From Marixanthomonas spongiae (lineage in GTDB: Bacteria; Bacteroidota; Bacteroidia; Flavobacteriales; Flavobacteriaceae): a stretch of 64,000 nt of DNA. Made by a program: the position numbers and the translations under genes. The stretch is taken from NCBI RefSeq assembly GCF_003095375.1, contig NZ_QEHR01000004.1, positions 124,001 through 188,000 of the forward strand. Reading direction: 5' to 3'. This document shows positions 44,824 through 52,153 of this stretch, one piece after another (position 1 is the first letter of the stretch; every line of letters starts with the position of its first letter). The notes under the pieces are model-generated. The model ran no database searches, had not been told where the DNA came from, and saw only the letters and a program-made list of their open reading frames with translations.

Positions 44824-44860
44824 CTCAGGTCTAAAAATATTCCTTGAAAGCTTAACTTCT

Positions 44861-44879
44861 CCCTCTCCTTTGGGGAGGG
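44861..44879. repeat. REP-like hairpin, second copy in opposite orientation
   Basis: CCCTCTCC, TTT loop, GGGGAGGG form an 8-bp stem with one T-G pair. Together with 44807-44823 it fills the gap between convergent dusB and the LolC/E-like gene; it may terminate both. Confidence 0.6.
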
Positions 44880-44893
44880 CTAGGGTGGTGACA

Positions 44894-46099
44894 TTACTGC
44901 AACAATTTCTTCCGCACCCTACTCGAAGCGATTTTTGAAGCAATGAGCCCCAAAACGGTAATCGTCACAAAAACCACTACCACGTTTATTAATTTGAATT
45001 TCACGGGATACGGCAGGGTTTGGGTAATGTTCACAAACCCAAACTGCAGTTGCGCCCACACCAGTAAAATGCCCAAACCAATACCCAACAAGCCGCCAAG
45101 GGTGGTCATGAGCGTGCCTTGTAAAAAGAATATTTTCCGGATGTCTTTAACCGTGGTTCCTAGGTTGTAAAGAGTTTTAATATCTTTTCGTTTGTCGAGA
45201 ATCATCATAATAATGGAACCTATTACATTGAATAGTGCAATAATAAGTACCAAGGTAAAAATGAGGTATACGGCAATGTTTTCAGTATTCAGCATTTTGT
45301 AGAGCGCATCGTTTTGCTGAATGCGATTTTTAATGAGGACTTTTTCTGAAAAAATAGGTTGAATTTCTGCTCTAATGGCTTCTTCTGAAACATTAGGCTT
45401 CAATTTCAACTCAATGGAAGAAACGGTGGTGCTGTCCAATTTCAGTAAATCACGTGCAAAACCAATATCGCTGAACACGTATTTGCTGTTCAATTCTTCG
45501 TTTACGTCATAAATTCCTGAAACCACGGCATTTTTTTTGGTAAAGGCGTTGGCAACATCGGTCGCAACTATTTGTCCGGTTCCCGGGCGTGGTACGTAAA
45601 TATTCAACAAATCGGAATAATCATTGACCCCCAAGGACAGTTTATGGGCAATGTTAAAACCAATCACCACTTCTTGTTGGCCGGGCGTAAACCAATTGCT
45701 TAAAAATAAAATACTATCGGTTGGGTTTACCGCATTATAGTTTTCGTCCACGCCTTTTATGTAAGCAATATGGTTTCTTCCTTTATACTGAAGAAAAACA
45801 CGTTCTTCAATGACTTTTGAAAAGCTTTCAATTCCATTGATTTTTTTTAGTTGTGCTTCAGAAGCTTCAGAAAAAGTGATGGTTTTTCCGCTTTTTGGGT
45901 AGATTTTTAAATCACTATCGAAAACAGTTGTAAACTGAAGGCTGAAATCTTTCAGGCCTGAAAAACCCGAAAGCACGATAAACAATGACATTGCACCTAC
46001 TATAACCCCCACAGCGGCAATACCGGTAATGATATTAATGGCATTATTGCTGCTTTTTGAAAACAAATACCGCTTAGCGATGTAGAGCGGAAATTTCAA
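44894..46099 (-). CDS. FtsX/LolC-E-type ABC transporter permease
   Basis: A 401-residue membrane protein. TM1 lies near 21-45 (NIITGIAAVGVIVGAMSLFIVL), followed by a MacB-like periplasmic domain (about 50-260) and three C-terminal helices (FtsX domain, about 270-395). The opening MKFPLYIAKRYLFSKSSNNAINIITGIA is the LolC/E signature, so it likely takes part in lipoprotein release from the inner membrane. No LolD ATPase is adjacent. It begins 2 bases after rbfA. Confidence 0.88.
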   Translation of the reverse strand: MKFPLYIAKRYLFSKSSNNAINIITGIAAVGVIVGAMSLFIVLSGFSGLKDFSLQFTTVFDSDLKIYPKSGKTITFSEASEAQLKKINGIESFSKVIEERVFLQYKGRNHIAYIKGVDENYNAVNPTDSILFLSNWFTPGQQEVVIGFNIAHKLSLGVNDYSDLLNIYVPRPGTGQIVATDVANAFTKKNAVVSGIYDVNEELNSKYVFSDIGFARDLLKLDSTTVSSIELKLKPNVSEEAIRAEIQPIFSEKVLIKNRIQQNDALYKMLNTENIAVYLIFTLVLIIALFNVIGSIIMMILDKRKDIKTLYNLGTTVKDIRKIFFLQGTLMTTLGGLLGIGLGILLVWAQLQFGFVNITQTLPYPVKFKLINVVVVFVTITVLGLIASKIASSRVRKKLLQ

Positions 46100-46101
46100 G
46101 C

Positions 46102-46503
46102 TTACAGTTTTTTTCTTTTCGGGAGCAAATCTGGGTTATCAATAGGGTTTTCTTGATCCTTTACCGCTTTTTCTATATTGTCGATGTATTCCATAGAATC
46201 ATCGTTGTAAAAAATGAGATCAGGCATTTTCCGAAGCTGGTGTTTGGTGAGCTGCGCAACTTGGTGCTTAATTTTTGGGGTTAGTTGTTTTAGCTCCTTG
46301 ATTAAAGCCTCGGCTTTATCGGAAGGGAAAACGCTCACATATACCTTGGCAATGGAAAGATCGACCGTCACCGAAACTTTAGATACGGTTAAAATGGTGC
46401 TCAGTTGTCCCGACTCGCGGAGCAGTTCCTGTAATACTTTGGCCAGGTCGTTTTGCAGCACGCCTGCTATTTTTTTTTGTCTGTTGCTTTCTGTTGTACT
46501 CAT
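46102..46503 (-). CDS. rbfA: 30S ribosome-binding factor RbfA
   Basis: Small KH-fold protein that assists 16S rRNA maturation and 30S assembly. NRQKKIAGVLQNDLAKVLQELL and KVSVTVDLSIAKVYVSVFPSDKAEALI are family segments, with LRKMPDLIFYNDDS at the end. The start at 46503 (MSTTESNRQ, 133 residues) is chosen because a longer frame (to 46521) runs into the promoter box; the mRNA would then be nearly leaderless. The LolC/E-like gene follows directly. Confidence 0.93.
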   Translation of the reverse strand: MSTTESNRQKKIAGVLQNDLAKVLQELLRESGQLSTILTVSKVSVTVDLSIAKVYVSVFPSDKAEALIKELKQLTPKIKHQVAQLTKHQLRKMPDLIFYNDDSMEYIDNIEKAVKDQENPIDNPDLLPKRKKL

Positions 46504-46507
46504 AATG

Positions 46508-46515
46508 CAAAAATA
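46508..46515 (-). promoter_or_regulatory. -7 promoter box abutting rbfA start
   Basis: TATTTTTG on the minus strand fits TAnnTTTG and ends only four bases before the rbfA ATG, so transcription would start at or next to the start codon. This argues for the 46503 start. Confidence 0.55.
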
Positions 46516-46623
46516 GGACAATTAAAACGAACACTTGCTTAATTAACAGTTCCTTCTGTTTAAAATATGAAAAAAGAATTTTTTTCTTCTGAAATTTACA
46601 AAGAAGCTACTGTAAAGATTTAG

Positions 46624-46631
46624 TAATTTTG
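46624..46631 (+). promoter_or_regulatory. -7 promoter box for methylmalonyl-CoA epimerase
   Basis: TAATTTTG fits TAnnTTTG, 22 bases upstream of the ATG. Confidence 0.45.
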
Positions 46632-46653
46632 AAATAGAAAAAGAGTTTAAGAG

Positions 46654-47055
46654 ATGGATAAAATTGAACATATAGGCATTGCCGTTAAAAATATCAGTGA
46701 AGCAAATAAGGTGTATACCCGTTTGTTAGGATATGAGCATTATAAAACCGAAAATGTGGAGCGGGAAGGCGTAACCACTTCTTTTTTTAAATGTGGTGAA
46801 AGCAAAATTGAACTTTTGGAAGCTACCAATCCCGATAGTCCCATTGCAAAGTTCATTGAAAAAAAAGGCGAGGGGATCCACCACATCGCGTTTTCCGTAA
46901 AAAATATAGAGAAAGAAATTGAACGGCTAAAACAAGAAGGTTTTACAGTAATCAATGAAGCCCCTAAGAAAGGAGCCGATAATAAATTAGTGGTTTTTTT
47001 ACACCCAAAATCGACCAACGGCGTGCTAATTGAGCTGTGTCAAGAAATGGAATAA
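46654..47055 (+). CDS. mce: Methylmalonyl-CoA epimerase
   Basis: VOC-fold, metal-dependent enzyme interconverting (R)- and (S)-methylmalonyl-CoA in propionate metabolism. MDKIEHIGIAVKNISEANKVYTRLLGYE and GEGIHHIAFSVKNIEKEIERLK show the two halves with metal ligands His6 and the HH pair, plus Glu at VLIELCQE. Length 133 is normal. The mutase genes are not in the window. The CAU tRNA follows. Confidence 0.94.
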   Translation: MDKIEHIGIAVKNISEANKVYTRLLGYEHYKTENVEREGVTTSFFKCGESKIELLEATNPDSPIAKFIEKKGEGIHHIAFSVKNIEKEIERLKQEGFTVINEAPKKGADNKLVVFLHPKSTNGVLIELCQEME

Positions 47056-47087
47056 TGTCTTAAAATTGTAATAATCGTAAAAAAATG

Positions 47088-47118
47088 TTTGCAATAACTA
47101 CAAAGTGTTTTACATTTG
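47088..47118 (+). promoter_or_regulatory. Promoter of the CAU tRNA
   Basis: TTTG (47088-47091) and TACATTTG (47111-47118) are separated by 19 bases, an excellent match to the Bacteroidetes consensus. The tRNA begins 10 bases downstream. Confidence 0.75.
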
Positions 47119-47128
47119 CAGGCAGTCC

Positions 47129-47202
47129 GGTCCCATAGCTCAGCTGGTTAGAGCACCTGACTCATAATCAGGGGGTCCATGGTTCGAGCCCATGTGGGAC
47201 CA
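47129..47202 (+). tRNA. tRNA with CAU anticodon (elongator Met or Ile2)
   Basis: Acceptor GGTCCCA (47129-47135) pairs with TGGGACC (47195-47201), discriminator A. Anticodon stem CCTGA/TCAGG with loop CTCATAA gives anticodon CAU. The T-arm is CCATGGTTCGAGCCCATG. CCA is not encoded. Acceptor pairs C4-G69 and C5-G68 are those that TilS uses to recognise tRNA-Ile2 in E. coli, so Ile (lysidine-modified) is as likely as elongator Met. It is not an initiator. Confidence 0.93.
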
Positions 47203-47612
47203 CTTTTTTTTGAAATAGCTTTGAAATTCAAGTATTGCGGAAAGTTATTAATTGTAAATCTGTTTCTTGGGCGAGAAGTTTATGCTGAGCGCAGTCGAAG
47301 TGAGCCCATGCGATGTGCTGAGCAGCGTCGAAGTATGGAACCACTTTTTTTATACAGCCTATAACGTTCATAATTTACTGATAGCTATTTACACTGCGAC
47401 TGTCGATTCTCCAAGAATCAAGGCTGTGCTTTTTTCGGGAAAAGCTTGTTGTTATAGTGTTTACTTTGGACAAGCTGTTAAATTTTGGCTTTATATAAAA
47501 ACTCAAAAACAATCTTTCTTAGTTAATTTGAAATACTATTATAGAAGAAAATGAGTTAATAAATACTCGATGACTTTGATTTTAATAAAAAAATAGTATT
47601 TTAGCCCCCTAT
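47203..47612. other. 410-base gap with REP half-units; no gene supported
   Basis: Two half-units of the GCTGAGCGCAGTCGAAG family (47284-47300 and a variant at about 47317-47333) lie head-to-tail. Just beyond, a copy of the tRNA's 3' flank (ACCACTTTTTTTT, 47340-47352) repeats that at 47199-47211. An open frame 47267-47554 crosses these repeats and is judged spurious. The rest is AT-rich with no clear signal. Confidence 0.5.
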
Positions 47613-47852
47613 ATGTATATGCGACCCCAAATCGTTTTCATAGTATCCCTTGCACTCAGCTTGTTTAGCAACGTGGCTGGTTTTGGTCAGTCCATATCTG
47701 AACGTTCTGGGCCTCCAACACCTCCTCCTCCTGGACCTCCTCCTCCTGGACTGTCAGTCGATAACAATATACTTTTACTTATAGCAATTGGATTGATGCT
47801 AGGAATCTATTTCCTCATTAAAAAATACCGTTCTAACGATATCCCTGCGTAA
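47613..47852 (+). CDS. Small exported proline-rich protein with C-terminal membrane helix
   Basis: A 79-residue protein with a signal peptide (about 1-25, ending GFGQ), then SGPPTPPPPGPPPPGLSVDN (32-51), a hydrophobic helix (52-69) and a basic tail (KKYRSND). The signal - PPPPGL(x)(V/I)D - TM - basic layout resembles short flavobacterial proteins with a C-terminal PID-CTERM-like sorting signal. Function unknown. Its 3' end overlaps the convergent ribE by 20 bases. Confidence 0.75.
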   Translation: MYMRPQIVFIVSLALSLFSNVAGFGQSISERSGPPTPPPPGPPPPGLSVDNNILLLIAIGLMLGIYFLIKKYRSNDIPA

Positions 47853-48423
47853 TACGGTTTACGTATTTCCCCACGACATCAAATTCCAAATTAACCGTCG
47901 TACCTACATTAATGGTGTTAAAATTGGTGTTCTCGTAAGTATAAGGGATTATGGCCACGCTAAATTCGTTTTCTTTAGAGTTTACCACTGTTAAACTTAC
48001 CCCATTGATGGTAATGGAGCCTTTTTCAATAGTTACGTTTCCTTTTTCTTCTTTGTAAGTAAAAGTGAATACCCAACTTCCATCTGCTTCGGTAACCGAT
48101 GTGCAAACCCCGGTTTGGTCCACGTGACCCTGAACGATATGGCCGTCTAAGCGGTCGCCGAGTTTCATGGCACGTTCTAAATTTATGAAATCGCCCTCAG
48201 CAAGTTGACCAAGGTTGGTTTTTTGCAGGGTTTCGTCAATGGCCGTGACCACGTAGCTGTTGCTTTTTACCTTTATAACAGTTAGGCAGACGCCATTGTG
48301 TGCGACACTTTGGTCTATTTTTAATTCCGAAGCCAGGCTGCTTTTTATTTCAATATGGAGGTTGCTGCCTTCTTTGGTCAGTTTTTTAATTTTTCCAAGC
48401 TGTTCAATAATTCCTGTAAACAT
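47833..48423 (-). CDS. ribE: Riboflavin synthase
   Basis: Makes riboflavin from two 6,7-dimethyl-8-ribityllumazine molecules. The protein (196 residues) starts MFTGIIEQLG and has two lumazine-binding halves, the second starting at GHIVQGHVDQTG; ATAIDETLQKTNLG and GSITINGVSLTV mark them. A longer open frame to 48867 exists only because it runs antisense to pdxA; the conserved MFTG start at 48423 is right. It diverges from pdxA with overlapping promoters. Confidence 0.95.
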   Translation of the reverse strand: MFTGIIEQLGKIKKLTKEGSNLHIEIKSSLASELKIDQSVAHNGVCLTVIKVKSNSYVVTAIDETLQKTNLGQLAEGDFINLERAMKLGDRLDGHIVQGHVDQTGVCTSVTEADGSWVFTFTYKEEKGNVTIEKGSITINGVSLTVVNSKENEFSVAIIPYTYENTNFNTINVGTTVNLEFDVVGKYVNRITQGYR

Positions 48424-48435
48424 CCTTAAATTGGT

Positions 48436-48456
48436 TACATTTGTATTGCAAAAATA
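48436..48456. promoter_or_regulatory. Divergent -7 boxes of pdxA (+) and ribE (-)
   Basis: TACATTTG on the plus strand (48436-48443) serves pdxA and TATTTTTG on the minus strand (48449-48456) serves ribE. The boxes lie within 21 bases, so the two cofactor genes may compete for RNA polymerase. Confidence 0.5.
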
Positions 48457-48481
48457 GAAATTAAAAACCGCATTGACCGTT

Positions 48482-49546
48482 ATGGCGAAGAAGGAAAAAA
48501 CAATTGTAGGCATTTCAATAGGCGACCTTAATGGAATAGGCAGCGAAATCGTTTTAAAAACCTTCCAAGATCCTCGAATGTTGGAGTTTTGTACGCCGGT
48601 TATTTTTGCTTCGGTCAAGCTGATGTCTTTTTTTAAAAAGAAATACAAGCTCGACCTTAGCCTGCACGGGATCGATTCGCTCGATAAAATTGCCCATAAA
48701 AAAATAAACGTGTACAATGTATGGCAAGAACACGTGGACATCAATTTTGGGACAGCAGATAAAAAAATTGGGGAATACGCCATAAAATCTCTTAAGACAG
48801 CCGTTTCAGCATTAAAAGAAAAAAAAATAGCGGTCTTGGTAACGGCGCCAATCAACAAATCGAACATTCAATCGGAAACGTTCAATTTCCCCGGCCATAC
48901 CGATTATTTGGCGCAGGAACTTAAAGGCGACAGCTTGATGTTGTTGATTTCAGGAAACCTGCGCGTCGGGTTGCTCACCGATCATGTGGCGGTAAAAGAC
49001 GTGGTTAAAAACATCACTTCCGAAGTAATAGAGAAAAAAATAAACACGGTCCATGCGACTTTAAAACAGGACTTTGGCATACGAACGCCCAAAATAGCCG
49101 TGTTAGGGATCAACCCGCACACAGGCGACAACGGGGTGATTGGCGATGAAGACGATACGGTTTTAAGGCCCAGCCTGGAAATTTTGCGGGAAAACGGCAA
49201 ACTGGTTTTTGGCCCTTATGCTGCCGACAGCTTTTTTGGCTCGGGCAACTATAAAAATTTCGATGCCATTATAGCCTCGTACCACGACCAAGGCTTAATC
49301 CCCTTTAAAACACTTGCTTTTGGAAAAGGGGTTAATTATACAGCAGGTCTCAACCGGGTGCGTACCTCCCCAGACCACGGTACGGCTTATGATGTAGCGG
49401 GTAAAAATGAAGCCGATCACGAGTCGTTCAAAGAAGCTGTGTTTGCTGCCATTGCAATTTATAAGAAGCGCAAAGAGTATAAAAAACTCACTAAAAACCC
49501 GTTAAAAGACCACTCTAAAAAGGGGTTTTCAAAAAAGAAACGCTAA
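48482..49546 (+). CDS. pdxA: 4-hydroxythreonine-4-phosphate dehydrogenase
   Basis: NAD-dependent step of pyridoxal phosphate synthesis. IVGISIGDLNGIGSEIVLK opens the family; metal ligands fall in FPGHTDYLAQEL, IASYHDQGLIPFK and RTSPDHGTAYDVAG. Length 354 residues. The ATG at 48482 is preferred over an upstream TTG. The C-terminus is a basic tail (KKRKEYKKLTKNPLKDHSKKGFSKKKR) longer than usual for PdxA. Confidence 0.95.
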   Translation: MAKKEKTIVGISIGDLNGIGSEIVLKTFQDPRMLEFCTPVIFASVKLMSFFKKKYKLDLSLHGIDSLDKIAHKKINVYNVWQEHVDINFGTADKKIGEYAIKSLKTAVSALKEKKIAVLVTAPINKSNIQSETFNFPGHTDYLAQELKGDSLMLLISGNLRVGLLTDHVAVKDVVKNITSEVIEKKINTVHATLKQDFGIRTPKIAVLGINPHTGDNGVIGDEDDTVLRPSLEILRENGKLVFGPYAADSFFGSGNYKNFDAIIASYHDQGLIPFKTLAFGKGVNYTAGLNRVRTSPDHGTAYDVAGKNEADHESFKEAVFAAIAIYKKRKEYKKLTKNPLKDHSKKGFSKKKR

Positions 49547-49572
49547 ATTAATTCACTATTCAAATAATTTTT

Positions 49573-49580
49573 TATCTTTG
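49573..49580 (+). promoter_or_regulatory. -7 promoter box for DUF177-rpmF operon
   Basis: TATCTTTG fits TAnnTTTG. It is followed within two bases by the leader hairpin. Confidence 0.55.
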
Positions 49581-49582
49581 CA

Positions 49583-49604
49583 CCCGCCTTACAAGTAAGG
49601 TGGG
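49583..49604 (+). promoter_or_regulatory. 5' leader hairpin of the DUF177-rpmF operon
   Basis: CCCGCCTTAC and GTAAGGTGGG form a near-perfect stem (nine stable pairs including one G-T) at the predicted 5' end of the mRNA, immediately after the -7 box and about 20 bases before the start codon. It may stabilise the transcript or act in feedback control; this is inferred. Confidence 0.5.
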
Positions 49605-49624
49605 AATGAGAAATTGGTGTGATT

Positions 49625-50164
49625 ATGAAGGAATTGAAAGAGTTTACCATCCCTTTTGTAGGGTTGAAAATAGGCGAACACTGGTTTGAGTTTACAATAG
49701 AAAAACCGTTCTTTGAGCATTTTGAGTACAACGAGTTTAACGATGCCGGTGTAAAACTGAACGTGTTGTTGGTAAAAAAAGCAACGCTTTTGGAATTTAC
49801 CTTGTATTATAAAGGCACGGTTAACGTAAATTGCGATGTTAGCAACGAACCGTATGACCAAAAAATAGATGGCCAATACAGATTCGTGGTAAAGTTTGGC
49901 GAAGACAATAATCTTGAAGATGAAGATTTACTGGTCTTGCCCTACGGAAGCCACGAAGTTAACATACAGCAGTTTGTGTATGAATCCATTATCTTGGCGG
50001 TACCAATAAAAAAGGTGCATCCCGGCATAGAAGATGGAACGTTGAAAAGCGACATACTCGATAAACTTGAAGAATTGCGCCCAAAAGCAAAAAACGAAAA
50101 TCCAGAAGGCGATCAAATTGACCCGCGCTGGAACGAATTAAAAAAACTATTAACGGATAAATAA
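49625..50164 (+). CDS. DUF177 (YceD-like) protein
   Basis: A 179-residue protein linked to rpmF in most bacteria; the E. coli relative YceD affects 23S rRNA levels. KELKEFTIPFVGLKIGEHWFEF and the middle KFTLYYKGTVNVNCDVSNEP region fit DUF177; EESILAVPIKKVHPG lies late. The usual C-terminal cysteine motif is missing. ATG at 49625 is preferred over GTG 49619. rpmF begins 9 bases after its stop. Confidence 0.85.
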   Translation: MKELKEFTIPFVGLKIGEHWFEFTIEKPFFEHFEYNEFNDAGVKLNVLLVKKATLLEFTLYYKGTVNVNCDVSNEPYDQKIDGQYRFVVKFGEDNNLEDEDLLVLPYGSHEVNIQQFVYESIILAVPIKKVHPGIEDGTLKSDILDKLEELRPKAKNENPEGDQIDPRWNELKKLLTDK

Positions 50165-50173
50165 TATAGAGCG

Positions 50174-50371
50174 ATGGCACATCCTAAAAGAAAAATCTCA
50201 AAAACAAGAAGGGATAAGAGACGAACACATTACAAAGCTACTGCCCCTCAAATAGCTACCGATCCAACAACGGGCGAAGCGCACTTGTATCACAGAGCAC
50301 ACTGGCACGAAGGTAAGTTATACTACCGCGGACAGATTGTAATCGATGCTGTAGAAGAGGTTGAGGCGTAG
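50174..50371 (+). CDS. rpmF: 50S ribosomal protein L32
   Basis: Small basic ribosomal protein of 65 residues. [23 protein letters not shown] is the L32 N-terminus, and [20 protein letters not shown] replaces the zinc-finger cysteines (cysteine-free form). It forms the usual DUF177-rpmF pair and is followed by a terminator, so fabH downstream may be read separately. Confidence 0.97.
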   Translation: MAHPKRKISKTRRDKRRTHYKATAPQIATDPTTGEAHLYHRAHWHEGKLYYRGQIVIDAVEEVEA

Positions 50372-50393
50372 TACATTCAAACTTAAAACAAGC

Positions 50394-50421
50394 AACTCTC
50401 ACATACCAGTGGGAGTTTTTT
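50394..50421 (+). terminator. Terminator after rpmF
   Basis: AACTCTCAC (50394-50402) pairs with GTGGGAGTT (50409-50417) with one T-G pair; six T's follow. A good rho-independent terminator between rpmF and fabH. Confidence 0.8.
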
Positions 50422-50541
50422 GTTTTTAAACTCCCAAACGTTAAAAACACCCCATTTTACCCTCCATTTTGATGAATTTTTAGTAATTTTCACTTCCTTT
50501 AGAAGGTTCTCAAGCCTTTTAAGTGAATTTAATTCAAATCT

Positions 50542-51540
50542 ATGAACAAAATCACAGCAGCAGTTACCGCTGTAGGTGGCTATGTACCGGACTACGTCCT
50601 TACCAATGAGATCCTCGAAACCATGGTAGAGACCAACGATGAATGGATCACAGCCCGTACCGGAATTAAAGAACGTAGAATTTTAAAAGATAAAAATAAA
50701 GGAACCTCTTTCCTAGCGATTAAAGCGGCAGAAGATCTTCTTAAAAAAAGCAAAACCGACCCCAAAGATATCGATATGGTGATTATGGCAACCGCCACAC
50801 CCGATATGCCGGTAGCGGCAACAGGCGTTTACGTGGCCACCCAAATAGGTGCCGTAAACGCTTTTTCGTATGATTTGGTGGCAGCTTGTTCCAGCTTTCT
50901 ATATGGTATGTCAACCGCCGCTAGGTATATCGAGTCTGGAAGGTATAAAAAAGTGTTATTGATAGGTGCCGACAAAATGTCTTCGATAATTGATTATGAA
51001 GACAGGACTACTTGTATTATCTTTGGCGATGGAGGGGGAGCCTTGCTTTTTGAACCTAATGAAGAAGGGTACGGCCTCCAGGATGAAGTGTTAAGGAGCG
51101 ACGGAATAGGAAGGCAAAGCCTGAAAATTGACGCTGGAGGCTCTATATTACCCGCTTCGGCAGAAACAGTCGCAAACAAACAACATTATGTATTTCAAGA
51201 TGGAAAAACAGTGTTTAAATTTGCGGTTTCAAACATGGCCGATGTAAGTGAAAAAATAATGAACCGTAACAACCTTTCCGGGGAAGATGTGGATTGGCTG
51301 GTGCCGCACCAAGCCAATAAACGCATTATCGATGCGACTTCGAAACGGATGAACCTTCCTTCAGAAAAAGTGATGATGAACATCCACAAGTACGGCAATA
51401 CCACCTCGGCCACCTTGCCGTTGTGCATCTACGACTATGAAAAACAATTAAAAAAAGGGGATAACCTGGTATTTGCTTCCTTTGGGGGCGGTTTTACCTG
51501 GGGCGCTATTTATTTAAAATGGGCCTACGATCCTAAATAA
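50542..51540 (+). CDS. fabH: 3-oxoacyl-ACP synthase III
   Basis: Initiates fatty-acid synthesis by condensing acetyl-CoA (or branched acyl-CoA) with malonyl-ACP. Catalytic triad: Cys116 (AACSSFLYG), His256 (VPHQANKR) and Asn286 (YGNTTSA). Length 332. It lies between rpmF and accB, the common fatty-acid cluster; the preceding terminator suggests partial uncoupling from rpmF. Confidence 0.97.
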   Translation: MNKITAAVTAVGGYVPDYVLTNEILETMVETNDEWITARTGIKERRILKDKNKGTSFLAIKAAEDLLKKSKTDPKDIDMVIMATATPDMPVAATGVYVATQIGAVNAFSYDLVAACSSFLYGMSTAARYIESGRYKKVLLIGADKMSSIIDYEDRTTCIIFGDGGGALLFEPNEEGYGLQDEVLRSDGIGRQSLKIDAGGSILPASAETVANKQHYVFQDGKTVFKFAVSNMADVSEKIMNRNNLSGEDVDWLVPHQANKRIIDATSKRMNLPSEKVMMNIHKYGNTTSATLPLCIYDYEKQLKKGDNLVFASFGGGFTWGAIYLKWAYDPK

Positions 51541-51567
51541 ACAAGAACGATTAAACCAACGAACGAT

Positions 51568-52074
51568 ATGAAGCTAAAAGAAATTCAAAATTTAATCAAG
51601 TTTGTGGCAAAATCTGGAGCCAGTGAAGTAAAACTTGAAATGGACGATGTAAAAATCACCATCAAGACTGGCACCGAAGACGGGAAAGAAAAAACCACGT
51701 ATATTCAGCAAGTGCCCGCTATGCCCGCCCAACCACAGCAACCGGCACCAGCGGCAGCTCCACAACAAACCGAAGCCCCAGCCGCCTCGGCTCCAGAAAG
51801 CCAAGAAGCTGCCGGTGGAGACGATAACTCTAATTACATTACCGTAAAGTCGCCTATCATCGGGACATTTTACCGCAAACCCTCTCCAGACAAAGCTGTA
51901 TTTGTTGAAGTGGGCGACACCGTAAAAGAAGGCGACGTGCTGTGTGTTATTGAAGCGATGAAACTGTTCAACGAAATTGAAAGTGAAGTTTCCGGTAAAA
52001 TAGTAAAAGTATTGGTGGACGATGCCTCACCGGTAGAGTTCGACCAACCACTTTTCTTAGTAGATCCATCTTAG
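51568..52074 (+). CDS. accB: Acetyl-CoA carboxylase biotin carboxyl carrier protein
   Basis: Carries biotin for acetyl-CoA carboxylase. An N-terminal helical region (1-45) is joined by a Pro/Ala/Gln linker (about 50-85) to the biotinyl domain; biotin is attached to Lys132 in [10 protein letters not shown] (AMKL instead of AMKM). Length 168. It starts 28 bases after fabH and is separated from accC by a hairpin with a T run. Confidence 0.97.
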   Translation: MKLKEIQNLIKFVAKSGASEVKLEMDDVKITIKTGTEDGKEKTTYIQQVPAMPAQPQQPAPAAAPQQTEAPAASAPESQEAAGGDDNSNYITVKSPIIGTFYRKPSPDKAVFVEVGDTVKEGDVLCVIEAMKLFNEIESEVSGKIVKVLVDDASPVEFDQPLFLVDPS

Positions 52075-52075
52075 T

Positions 52076-52135
52076 ACAAATTCCAAAGTTCAAATCACAA
52101 ATCCCAAAAGGGTTGGAATTTGTTTTTTGTTTTTT
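52076..52135 (+). terminator. Hairpin with T run between accB and accC
   Basis: ACAAATTCCAA (52076-52086) pairs perfectly with TTGGAATTTGT (52113-52123), followed by two T tracts. It looks like an intrinsic terminator or attenuator inside the accBC pair, which could set the BCCP to biotin-carboxylase ratio. The long loop (26 bases) makes it less strong than a classic one. Confidence 0.6.
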
Positions 52136-52153
52136 GATATTTCAGAAAAAGTT

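Noticed and set aside
47267-47554. Possible 95-residue protein after the CAU tRNA
   Set aside because: It crosses REP half-units and the tRNA-flank repeat, has no recognisable domain and no promoter box close by.
48424-48867. N-terminal extension of the riboflavin synthase frame (148 extra residues)
   Set aside because: It is antisense to pdxA and lies upstream of the conserved MFTGIIEQLG start; it contains the promoters.
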